Assembly: GCA_937902995.1 (NCBI GenBank)
Contig: CALEKY010000050.1
Span: forward strand, 1-25,382
Origin: an uncultured Sinobacteraceae bacterium
Lineage (GTDB): Bacteria; Pseudomonadota; Gammaproteobacteria; Steroidobacterales; Steroidobacteraceae
DNA length: 25,382 bases
Reading direction: 5' to 3'
This document shows, piece by piece, positions 7,401 to 14,239 of this stretch; the stretch's first letter is position 1; each line of letters begins with the position of its first letter. Made by a program: the position numbers and the translations under genes. Under the pieces are notes generated by a model, which worked only from the letters and a program-made list of their open reading frames with translations, made no database searches and was not told the DNA's origin.

Positions 7401-8213
7401 TCACCCCCGCTTGAGCTCCGTCACATCCACCCGCGTACCAACGAAGCCGAGGAATTCGCCGTGGGGAGAGAAGCGGGGAGCGGCATGATCCAGAAACCAT
7501 CGATACGTCCCGTCGCAGCGACGCAGGCGGTGCTCGATCCGAAACGATCGATGGGACTGCGAGTGTTCTCGGAGCAAGGAAAGATATTGAGGAAGATCGT
7601 CCGGATGCAGATCGGCGATCCATCCGTCGCCGAGCTCCTGTTCCAGCGATCGGCCGGTAAATTGCAAACCCGCCTGATTAATGAAGGTGCAGGCGCCGTT
7701 GCGATCGGTCATCCACACGATCATGGGTGCGGAATCGGCCAGCGCGGCGAAGCGCTGCTCGCATTCGCGAATTTGTAGCTCGGCGCTCTTTTGTCGCGAG
7801 ATGTCCCGTACGTGCACGGTCGCGCCGGTCGGAAGCGCATTCAACCGCGCTTCGTACCAATGCACGCCGTCGCTGAGCGCGAGCGCGTATTCCAAACGCT
7901 CCGTTCCGCCTTGGCTGCGCATGCGCTGCAGTGCGGCGAGCGTGCGGTGCGCTACTTCGGGCGGCAGCGTTTCTGTCAATGACTTACCGACGCTCGCGTG
8001 CGGTGCGCCGAAAACGTCCTCTTGAGCGCCCGCCGCATCGACGCACACGCCATGCTCGTCGATCTCGAAAACCAGATCGGGAACGGCCCGTAACAGATTG
8101 GAGCTCGTCGTGCCGGTCAATGCCGTCATCGCAAGGTACGTTCGTGTCCGATCGGCGATGCGGTCGATTCGGACATGGGTGCGAGCAGGGCCGCCGGTAC
8201 GTCGCTCGAACAT
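7401..8213 (-). CDS. Double-PAS sensor protein, 3' part of a frameshifted gene
   Basis: The open frame encodes up to 270 residues with two PAS domains. The first is about residues 40-150 and ends in VHVRDISRQKSAELQ. The second is about 150-268 and holds the typical WMTDRNGACTFINQAG, GDGWIADLHPDDL and GTRVDVTELKRG segments. PAS domains bind small ligands or cofactors and pass signals to an output module, but no kinase, GGDEF or other output domain follows: the protein ends two residues after the second PAS/PAC, exactly at a heptamer array. The first residues (VMFERRTGG onward) are the tail of a third, upstream PAS domain whose beginning lies in another frame. No ribosome binding site precedes the ATG at 8213 or 8129, so independent translation is doubtful. 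Confidence 0.7.
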   Translation of the reverse strand: MFERRTGGPARTHVRIDRIADRTRTYLAMTALTGTTSSNLLRAVPDLVFEIDEHGVCVDAAGAQEDVFGAPHASVGKSLTETLPPEVAHRTLAALQRMRSQGGTERLEYALALSDGVHWYEARLNALPTGATVHVRDISRQKSAELQIRECEQRFAALADSAPMIVWMTDRNGACTFINQAGLQFTGRSLEQELGDGWIADLHPDDLPQYLSLLREHSQSHRSFRIEHRLRRCDGTYRWFLDHAAPRFSPHGEFLGFVGTRVDVTELKRG

Positions 8214-8231
8214 GACATCGATCTCGACGTA

Positions 8232-8662
8232 TCGCCGTCTCGGATCCTACGTCCCGCGCTCGCGATCGCGTTCAGCGTCGAAGGCAGGAGAAAATCCGTC
8301 GAGGCCGAGCGAAGCTCCGTTTCGTTTGCCGTATCGAGGCATGCGACAGCCGCGCGGTTGGCGGCGATCAGTCGCAATGCGCTCGACGAATCCGTTTCGA
8401 CGGACGAATCGGACAAGTCGAACACCCAGACGGGAAGGCTCAAGCCGGCAAAGACGTTCGCCGCAAGACGCGTCCCGGACATCGGCGAGCGCTTGATGCT
8501 TCGAGCCGCACGTCCGCTCGTCCATGTACTTTCGCTGCGCACCGCTGCTGCCGCTCGAAGTCTCGTTTTGTCGTAGAGACGGATGCTGCCTTCTCGCATG
8601 CGCGCGGCAATACGCGGATAGCGCAGGCCGAGAGCACGGTCGCGAGATTCCATCGAGTGCAT
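8232..8662 (-). pseudogene. 5' part of the PAS gene, out of frame with the rest
   Basis: This frame encodes a PAS start (LSLPVWVFDL, then RLIAANRAAVACLDT) continuing to GRRIRDG. The matching PAC end (YVEIDVMFERRTGG, then THVRIDRIADRTRTYLAM) is in the minus-strand frame of the 7401-8213 ORF. That downstream frame is closed by TAG at 8247-8249 and first shows homology at 8231, so the shift lies within about 8232-8246. Loss of one base or gain of two would explain it. The start is uncertain: ATG codons at 8662, 8599 and 8482 all lack good ribosome binding sites. No homopolymer is present at the site, which makes a simple sequencing slip less likely but does not exclude it. Confidence 0.55.
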
Positions 8663-8783
8663 TCGGGCGAATGCCTTGAATCGTCAGTCGAAACTCCAGC
8701 GAGTCGAAGTGCGACCGCAGCCGTTCATAGTCAATTCTTGACTCGAGCTACGTCTTCCAGGAATGGAGCGCTTGCGGCGGGAC

Positions 8784-8800
8784 TGGCATGGATTCTGCTT
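8784..8800 (+). promoter_or_regulatory. Possible sigma-54 promoter of the fipA-like gene
   Basis: TGGCATG-gatt-CTGCTT keeps the GG and GC exactly ten bases apart, as in the RpoN consensus TGGCAYG-N4-TTGCW, with one mismatch in the -12 box. It would give a leader of about 80 bases. Flagellar genes of polar flagellates are commonly RpoN-dependent. This is a single match found by eye. Confidence 0.4.
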
Positions 8801-8865
8801 CATTGATAGAGGGCCGTGCGTTCGAGCGTCGGATGTTTGACGCTCGATGATTTCGCGCCCGAAAA

Positions 8866-8881
8866 CGTGACCTGCATCACA
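8866..8881. promoter_or_regulatory. CRP/Clp-like palindrome upstream of the fipA-like gene
   Basis: cGTGAcctgcaTCACa matches the CRP consensus TGTGA-N6-TCACA in nine of ten half-site bases. It lies only 11 bases before the ATG at 8893. If occupied there it would more likely block transcription or translation than activate a promoter for this gene. A near-identical site occurs at 11107-11122. Confidence 0.45.
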
Positions 8882-8892
8882 GGAATGAACGT

Positions 8893-9447
8893 ATGTTCGA
8901 GATCTTGCCGAACCCGTCCTTGGACGTGGTCTTGATCGCGTTGCGCGGACTCATGTTGATGGGAGCGCTGTGCGTCTTCGCGCTCGCCTTCATTCGTTGG
9001 CGGCGCGCCGACGAGGAAAATACGGCGCGGCTCCATCAGCAGCTCGACCGGGCGTTCAGCGAGCTGCGAAGTCTCCACGAGACGGTCGCCGTCATGAGTG
9101 CGCGGCTCGAATCGCTGAACGAGCGCATCGAGGTCGAGGCGCGTTTAGCGCCCGCAGGCGCAGCCGCTTCGCAGCGAGGCTACGACATGGCCGCGCGCAT
9201 GGCGAAGAATGGCGCCGACGTGGAAGAGCTGATCGCCAATTGCGGGATCACCCGTCACGAAGCGGAATTGCTCGTGCGGCTGCACAGTGCTGCTCGGTCG
9301 ATGACTCCGACCCAAAACCGATCAACTCGGGAACCGGCGCACGTCCAGGTGCCGACCTGGCCGTTGCCTGCACAAGAGCCGCAACAGCAAGAGCCCGTCC
9401 GCGCCGCTCATCGCAGGCGCGGATCGTTGCTCAGCGTTGTCGGTTGA
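8893..9447 (+). CDS. FipA-like DUF2802 membrane protein (polar flagellum placement)
   Basis: The 184-residue protein starts with a short periplasmic segment and one transmembrane helix (about residues 11-34, LDVVLIALRGLMLMGALCVF onward). A coiled-coil stretch follows (about 45-85), then a DUF2802 domain (about 97-135) with YDMAARMAKNGADVEELIANCGITRHEAELL in two adjoining segments, and a disordered Pro/Gln-rich tail. This matches the architecture of FipA, a DUF2802 protein reported to recruit FlhF and support polar flagellum assembly in Vibrio, Pseudomonas and Shewanella. The ATG at 8893 has agga at 8881-8884 upstream. It lies next to fliK-like and flhB-like genes and the chemotaxis operon, which supports a flagellar role. 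It converges with the flhB-like gene with 27 bases between the stops. Confidence 0.82.
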   Translation: MFEILPNPSLDVVLIALRGLMLMGALCVFALAFIRWRRADEENTARLHQQLDRAFSELRSLHETVAVMSARLESLNERIEVEARLAPAGAAASQRGYDMAARMAKNGADVEELIANCGITRHEAELLVRLHSAARSMTPTQNRSTREPAHVQVPTWPLPAQEPQQQEPVRAAHRRRGSLLSVVG

Positions 9448-9474
9448 CATTTCCGCTGCGCTGCGGCCCGCACG

Positions 9475-9795
9475 TCAACGATCGCTTTGCGGCAGCGCAG
9501 CTTCGCTGACCGTAACGCGGCGCTTGCCCGTGACCGACCACGCGAAGGCGAGTACGTGCGCTACTGCGACGAATAGTTCGCGCGGTATTTCCCGACCCAA
9601 TTCGATTCGCGCCAGCGCAGCCGCAAGCGCGCCGTCTTCCTGCAAGGGGACGTCGTGCTCGCGCGCGGTTGCGATGATGCGTTCGGCCACCGATCCGGCG
9701 CCTTTGGCGACCACGCGCGGTGCGCCTCGCCCGCCGTAATGCAGGGCTACCGCTAGCGGCAATCGCTGAAGTTTACGGTCCGTTCGGTCGCTCAT
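9475..9795 (-). CDS. FlhB C-terminal domain homologue (FlhX/YlqH-type export switch protein)
   Basis: This 106-residue protein matches only the cytoplasmic C-terminal domain of FlhB/YscU. The AVALHYGGRGAPRVVAKG segment is the stretch that follows the NPTH autocleavage site in full FlhB. It continues with AREHDVPLQEDGALAAAL, IELGREIPRELFVAVAHVLAFAW and a short tail. The NPTH motif and the four membrane helices are missing, so it is equivalent to the cleaved FlhB-CC fragment. Such stand-alone copies (FlhX in Campylobacter, YlqH in Bacillus) can partly replace that fragment in the flagellar type III export gate. Its ATG overlaps the fliK-like stop in an ATGA, so the two are probably translationally coupled. 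It acts with hook-length control to switch export specificity, by inference from family and neighbour. Confidence 0.88.
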   Translation of the reverse strand: MSDRTDRKLQRLPLAVALHYGGRGAPRVVAKGAGSVAERIIATAREHDVPLQEDGALAAALARIELGREIPRELFVAVAHVLAFAWSVTGKRRVTVSEAALPQSDR

Positions 9796-11003
9796 GCGCG
9801 TACATCCAATAGTCGCGAGAGTCGCTGACCGCCATCCGCTGCAGGCAGGCCGTGGCGACACACGATGCGATCTACTTCGAGCCCTGCTCCGTGCAGCAAT
9901 GCTTCGAGCTCCACCACGCGGGCGTTCAGCATCTCCACGACGGCAGGGGTATCGGCGCGCAACTGCACGGAGACGCGCAGCCCCGTGAGCGAAACGCGGG
10001 CATGCAATGCACCGGAATTTCCGAGGTCGAGCGCCGCTTCCACGGTCCACGTGTCGTGACTTTCGTACTGCCGTCGCGTGCCGTCGCGTTCGATGCGCAA
10101 CCGCAGCATGCTCGCCCGATCTTCGTAACGTACCGGCAGCTCCACGAGGATCGATTGGGACGGTCCTTCTTGAGCGCTGTTCGTAACTTGCGTCGAGGTC
10201 ATTCGCGCGATCGCACCGTCGGTCTGGCGCGCCAGCTCATCCATTTGTTGTTGCGCGCCTTCGAGCAGTGCGAGCGTCGCGGGCGCCGAAGACAGCGTTG
10301 CGAGCGGTCCGCCGGTCGCCGGCAGAGGTGCATGCGGTGTGGCATCCGCAAAGGTCGCAGCGTTCGGACGCGCGCCGTGCTCTCGCAACGTGCGGGAAAG
10401 CTGCAGCAGAAGCGTTTTGAGATCCGTTGCAATCGCCCAGCGCGCGGCGGGCGTGCCGTCGTCGTTCGCGAGCGCCGCTTCGAGGAAGGTTCCGGAGCGG
10501 CTGAGCGCACGCTCCAGCTTGAGCGGATCGCTCAATTCATCGACATCCGGCAGCGCTTGCCAGAGTCGTGCGGCGGCATCAGCGACATTCTTCGGAAGCG
10601 CGATCGAGCCGTTTGCGCTTCGTGCAATCCAGCTCAGATTGGCGAGCAGCGGCGCCGGGCTCGTTTGTTTCGGGACGAGTCTACGCAGCGCATCGGTCAC
10701 CATCTTCGGATCGACGCGCTGATGCTCCGCATCGGCAATTCGCTCGAGCGCAAGCACCGGGCTGTTGCGCAACACGCGCAGCTGCATGCGCTCGCCGGAT
10801 GCGGGACCTTCGTGATCGTTGCCCGAAGCGAGGCGCGCCGGATGACGTTGCCCGGCGATGTCCAAGAAGAGTTGGCCGGTGCCCGGATCGCGGATCGCAA
10901 CGGCCTCGAGCACAGCACCGACTCGCCACTCTGCGAGCAGGCTGGCGGGCGATCCGGTTGCAGGCGCAGCCGCACCGCGCGGATTGACTATATCGATCCG
11001 CAT
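9792..11003 (-). CDS. FliK-like flagellar hook-length control protein
   Basis: The product is 403 residues. The C-terminal domain (about 285-395) has the FliK/Flg_hook pattern: ILVELPVRYEDRASMLRLRI, then WTVEAALDLGNSGALHARVS, then LRVSVQLRADTPAVVEMLNA and LEALLHGAGLEVDRIVCRHG. The rest is an Ala-rich, poorly conserved region as in FliK molecular rulers, with no transmembrane segment. FliK measures hook length and signals FlhB to switch substrates. The ATG at 11003 is preferred to one at 11024 because caggaa then lies about eight bases upstream. The stop overlaps the start of the flhB-like gene. A long GC palindrome sits 32-53 bases before the start. It may be a second fliK-type paralogue, because a main fliK usually lies in the fli cluster, which is not seen here. 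Confidence 0.85.
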   Translation of the reverse strand: MRIDIVNPRGAAAPATGSPASLLAEWRVGAVLEAVAIRDPGTGQLFLDIAGQRHPARLASGNDHEGPASGERMQLRVLRNSPVLALERIADAEHQRVDPKMVTDALRRLVPKQTSPAPLLANLSWIARSANGSIALPKNVADAAARLWQALPDVDELSDPLKLERALSRSGTFLEAALANDDGTPAARWAIATDLKTLLLQLSRTLREHGARPNAATFADATPHAPLPATGGPLATLSSAPATLALLEGAQQQMDELARQTDGAIARMTSTQVTNSAQEGPSQSILVELPVRYEDRASMLRLRIERDGTRRQYESHDTWTVEAALDLGNSGALHARVSLTGLRVSVQLRADTPAVVEMLNARVVELEALLHGAGLEVDRIVCRHGLPAADGGQRLSRLLDVRA

Positions 11004-11034
11004 GCGGCGTTCCTGCGGCTGCAATGACCCACGC

Positions 11035-11056
11035 CGCGCGCACCGCGGTGCGCGCG
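11035..11056. promoter_or_regulatory. 22-bp perfect GC palindrome in the leader of the fliK-like gene
   Basis: Positions 11035-11056 read the same on both strands: cgcgcg, then caccgcggtg, then cgcgcg. It lies 32 bases upstream of the start at 11003. It could be an operator for a dimeric regulator or a strong hairpin in the 5' leader that restricts translation. No T-run follows, so it is not a typical terminator. Confidence 0.6.
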
Positions 11057-11106
11057 CCTTCCGGCACTCGATGTTTTCTGCTCAGTGCGCATGGTTCGGC
11101 GTGGGA

Positions 11107-11122
11107 CGTGACCTGTGTCACT
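11107..11122. promoter_or_regulatory. CRP/Clp-like site between the fliK-like gene and the chemotaxis operon
   Basis: cGTGAcctgtgTCACt matches the CRP half-sites at eight of ten positions and shares cGTGAcct with the site at 8866-8881. It lies about 104 bases upstream of the minus-strand start at 11003 and about 130 bases upstream of the sigma-28 -35 box. Either unit could be its target. Confidence 0.45.
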
Positions 11123-11251
11123 GAATTTAGCGGCAGCTTGGACTGCGCCTTGAGCACGAAATGCCGAAACATCTTCAGGATGAAGCTTTCCCCGTCGAAC
11201 CGCAGCGCAGCGACGCGTCGAGTTTCCCGTCGTTTTATGACAGGGCTCACC

Positions 11252-11278
11252 TAAAGCGGCCGAGAGAGCGGCCGATAG
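11252..11278 (+). promoter_or_regulatory. Sigma-28 (FliA) promoter of the chemotaxis operon
   Basis: TAAA at 11252-11255 is followed by exactly 15 bases and then GCCGATAG at 11271-11278. This equals the FliA consensus TAAA-N15-GCCGATAA with a single mismatch in the last base. The predicted transcription start near 11285 leaves a leader of about 54 bases before the STAS gene at 11339. It places the operon among late flagellar genes. Confidence 0.88.
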
Positions 11279-11338
11279 GGGAGGCGAGTCCGTGGAATTC
11301 GGCGCGGTCGTTCGCGCCTCGACCATCGATCGCAACGC

Positions 11339-11746
11339 ATGTCGACAAAGACGAAAAAACGTAGACGTACCGACGGCCCTTCGCCGGAAGCGCCCACGGT
11401 TGACGAGCACGCGCCGTCCGTAGCGGCGGCATCCGATTCCGCACCCGAATCGGCGCCGGCCGAGCCGACGATCGTGCTGTCTGCCGTGTGCACGGTGAAG
11501 GACGGCGAGGCGTTGAAGGGCGAGCTGCTCCGTCACATCGGCGAGCCGGCGAGCGTTGCGATCGATGCCGGGAGCGTCGAGCGCATCGACACCGCGGCCA
11601 TGCAGTTGCTGTGCGCTTTCGTGCGCGACCGCACCGATCGCAGTCTGCAGGTGACTTGGCGCAGCGTTTCGCAGTCGGTGTCGGAAGCGGCGCGCCTGCT
11701 CGGTGTCGGTTCGATGCTTGCCTTACCCGCCGAGGCCGCGCCATGA
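11339..11746 (+). CDS. STAS-domain protein, first gene of the chemotaxis operon
   Basis: The product is 135 residues. An N-terminal tail of about 45 residues is basic at first (MSTKTKKRRR) and then Ala/Pro/Glu-rich, probably disordered. A STAS domain follows (about 46-130) with VAIDAGSVERIDTAAMQLL, where Thr of IDTA occupies the place of the phosphorylatable Ser/Thr of anti-sigma factor antagonists, and a closing LLGVGSML helix. STAS proteins bind kinase or transport partners. Here the placement directly after the FliA promoter and translational coupling to cheY (ATGA overlap, 11743-11746) suggest a regulatory link to the chemotaxis machinery, but no partner can be named. No anti-sigma kinase is encoded in the window. 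There is no strong ribosome binding site before the ATG. Confidence 0.82.
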   Translation: MSTKTKKRRRTDGPSPEAPTVDEHAPSVAAASDSAPESAPAEPTIVLSAVCTVKDGEALKGELLRHIGEPASVAIDAGSVERIDTAAMQLLCAFVRDRTDRSLQVTWRSVSQSVSEAARLLGVGSMLALPAEAAP

Positions 11747-12105
11747 CGCACATTCTCGCTGTAGACGATTCGCCGTCGATGCGCGACATGGTCCGCATCG
11801 CGCTCAGTGCCGCTGGCTTTGAGGTATCGCAGGCAGCGGATGGAGAAGAGGCGCTCGAGCTCGCACGCAAGCAATCGTTCGATCTCGTGCTCTCCGACGT
11901 GAACATGCCGCGCATGGACGGCATCGCGCTCATTCGCGCGCTGCGGGCCGAACCTGCGTATCGGCACACACCGATTCTCATGCTGACGACCGAGTCCTCT
12001 CCCGAGCGCAAGCGCGAAGGGAAGGAGGCCGGCGCGACGGGCTGGATCGTCAAGCCCTTCGATCCCGAGCAACTCGTCGCGACGATGAAGCGAGTGCTGA
12101 GGTAA
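11743..12105 (+). CDS. cheY: Chemotaxis response regulator CheY
   Basis: This is a 120-residue single receiver domain with no output module. The acidic pocket is Asp8-Asp9, the phospho-acceptor is Asp52 in LSDVNMPRMDG, the switch threonine is Thr82 in LMLTTE, and the conserved lysine is Lys104 in VKPF. The aromatic switch position is Trp101 instead of Tyr or Phe. Phospho-CheY binds the flagellar motor switch and changes rotation. The gene overlaps the STAS gene by four bases (ATGA) and is followed by cheA after three bases, which marks it as the cognate target of this CheA. A gagg at about six bases upstream serves as ribosome binding site. No CheZ phosphatase gene is adjacent. Confidence 0.95.
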   Translation: MTHILAVDDSPSMRDMVRIALSAAGFEVSQAADGEEALELARKQSFDLVLSDVNMPRMDGIALIRALRAEPAYRHTPILMLTTESSPERKREGKEAGATGWIVKPFDPEQLVATMKRVLR

Positions 12106-12108
12106 GCC

Positions 12109-14184
12109 ATGGCGCTCGATCTTGCACAATTCCATGAGGCCTTCTTCGACGAGAGCTTCGAAGCGCTCGATACGATGGAGGCGTCGCTCCTGAAGCTCGA
12201 TATCGGCGCGCCCGAACCCGAGCTCATCAACACCATCTTCCGCGTCGCGCACTCCATCAAGGGCGGCAGCGCCACGTTCGGTTTCGACGAAGTCGCTTCG
12301 TTCACGCATACGTGCGAGACGCTGCTCGACGAATTGCGCAGCAATCGCATGCAGGTGACGCGTCAGATCACCGATCTGCTGCTCAAGTCGGTCGATGTCA
12401 TGCGCGAGATGCTGCGTGCCGTGCAGCACAAGGAACCGGTCGATGCGCAGCGCGTCGCCGACGTGCAGTTCGATATGGAGCTGGCGATCGCGCAAAAGGA
12501 CTCGGCCCCGGCGCCGAGCGCGGCGTCGCCGTCAATTCAGGTCGAAGCAGCGCCGGCAGCGAGCGAACAACCGGCTGCGGCGGCGCATCGCTGGCGAATC
12601 CAGTTCCGTCCCTATCCGCAGCTGTTCGCCCACGGCAACGATCCGTTGCGCATGATGCGCGAGCTCGCGGAGGTCGGAGATCTTACGGTCAAGACCGATG
12701 CGAGCGCGCTTCCGCGGCTTGCAGAGCTCGATCCGGCGTCCTGTTATCTGTCGTGGGATCTGACCGTCGAAACAGAAGCGACGCGCGAAGTCATCGATCA
12801 AGTGTTCGATTGGGCCGAGGGCGATTGCGAACTTGTCGTTTCCGACGAGCTTGCGACCGGCTCTGCGCCTCAAACGCAGACGGCCGAAGTGGCAGCGCCG
12901 AAGACAGATGCACCGGCGCCTGCGGCAAAGAGCGAGCAAGCGCCGGCACCGCGGCCCCAGTTGCACGCAGTGGGCGAGCACGACACGCCGAAACACGGTT
13001 TGGGCGACGGCAGCTCCATTCGGGTCAGCACCGAGAAGATCGACGAGCTCATGAACACCGTCGGCGAGCTCGTGATCACGCAATCGATGCTGATGCAGCT
13101 CGGCGCGAAGGTATCCGGTCCGGTAGCCGAGCAGCTGCGTTCGGGGCTCGCACAGCTCGAGCGCAACATGCGCGAGCTGCAGGAAAGCGTCATGCGCGTG
13201 CGCATGCTGCCGATCAGTTTCGTGTTCAGCCGCTTCCCGCGCATGGTGCGCGATCTGAGCAGCCGGCTCGGCAAGCAGGTCGATCTGAAGATGAGCGGCG
13301 AACAGACCGAGCTCGACAAGACCGTGCTCGAGAAAATCGGCGATCCGCTCGTACACCTCGTGCGCAACAGCGTCGATCACGGCATCGAAATGCCCGACGC
13401 GCGCATTGCCGCCGGCAAGCCGCCGACGGGCACCGTGTACCTCGAGGCCTACCACAAGGGCGGCAACATTACGGTCGAGGTCGGCGACGACGGCGCGGGC
13501 CTGAACAAGGACAAGATCCTGGCGAAGGCGCGCGATCGCGGGCTCGTTGGGCCGAGCGATCAACTCGCCGACGAACAGATCTACGACTTGATCTTCCTCG
13601 CCGGGTTCTCCACGGCCGAGCAGACGACGGACATTTCCGGCCGCGGCGTCGGTATGGATGTCGTGCGACGGAACATCAAAGAGCTCGGCGGCACGATCGA
13701 AGTGCGCTCGCAGCCCGGCAAGGGATCGCGTTTCATCATCACCTTGCCGCTCACGCTCGCGATCGTCGACGGCCAGTCCGTCTGCGTCGGCGACGAGACC
13801 TACATCGTGCCGCTCGTCACGATCATCGAATCGCTGCAGCTCAAGCCGGGCATGGTCAACAAGGTCGCCGGGCAGGGCGAAGTCTTCTGGTTCCGCGACG
13901 GCTATCTGCCGATCGTGCGGCTCTACGAGGTGTTCGGCGCGAAACCGCGCACGACGCAGCTCCACGAAGGTTTGATCATGGTCGTCGAAGGCGAAGGCCG
14001 AAGAGTCGGTTTGTTCGTCGACGACCTACTCGGTCAGCAACAGGTCGTCATCAAGTCGTTGGAAACGAACTTCCGGCGAGTCGACGGCATCTCCGGCGCC
14101 ACGATTCTCGGCGACGGCCAGGTTGCATTGATTCTCGATGTTCCGGCGCTGGTCCGCGGGGCGTCGCAGCGGGCCGCAGCATGA
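12109..14184 (+). CDS. cheA: Chemotaxis histidine kinase CheA
   Basis: The product is 691 residues with the full CheA domain order. P1 HPt carries His48 in HSIKGGSATFGF. An Ala/Pro-rich linker leads to a P2-like domain (about 160-244), then another linker. P3 dimerisation begins near STEKIDELMNTVGEL (about 308). The P4 ATPase has the N box HLVRNSVDHGIE (about 416), G1 EVGDDGAGLN (about 457) and G2 GRGVGMDVV (about 511). The P5 CheW-like domain is about 545-685. It forms the core signalling complex with receptors and CheW, and phosphorylates CheY and CheB. The ATG is three bases after the cheY stop with gagg upstream, so the two are coupled. Nothing appears degenerate. Confidence 0.97.
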   Translation: MALDLAQFHEAFFDESFEALDTMEASLLKLDIGAPEPELINTIFRVAHSIKGGSATFGFDEVASFTHTCETLLDELRSNRMQVTRQITDLLLKSVDVMREMLRAVQHKEPVDAQRVADVQFDMELAIAQKDSAPAPSAASPSIQVEAAPAASEQPAAAAHRWRIQFRPYPQLFAHGNDPLRMMRELAEVGDLTVKTDASALPRLAELDPASCYLSWDLTVETEATREVIDQVFDWAEGDCELVVSDELATGSAPQTQTAEVAAPKTDAPAPAAKSEQAPAPRPQLHAVGEHDTPKHGLGDGSSIRVSTEKIDELMNTVGELVITQSMLMQLGAKVSGPVAEQLRSGLAQLERNMRELQESVMRVRMLPISFVFSRFPRMVRDLSSRLGKQVDLKMSGEQTELDKTVLEKIGDPLVHLVRNSVDHGIEMPDARIAAGKPPTGTVYLEAYHKGGNITVEVGDDGAGLNKDKILAKARDRGLVGPSDQLADEQIYDLIFLAGFSTAEQTTDISGRGVGMDVVRRNIKELGGTIEVRSQPGKGSRFIITLPLTLAIVDGQSVCVGDETYIVPLVTIIESLQLKPGMVNKVAGQGEVFWFRDGYLPIVRLYEVFGAKPRTTQLHEGLIMVVEGEGRRVGLFVDDLLGQQQVVIKSLETNFRRVDGISGATILGDGQVALILDVPALVRGASQRAAA

Positions 14185-14239
14185 GCGTGCGGAAACAAGC
14201 AGCAGTCTTATTCGGAAGTTTCAGGGTGGGAATCGATCT

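Noticed and set aside
11292..11430. Leader peptide from GTG 11292 overlapping the STAS gene
   Set aside because: The ggagg upstream would be at the very 5' end of the FliA transcript, and the peptide is Arg-rich with no attenuator structure.
12532..13965. Antisense open frame of 477 codons opposite cheA
   Set aside because: Codon bias of cheA explains the open frame; no homology is seen.
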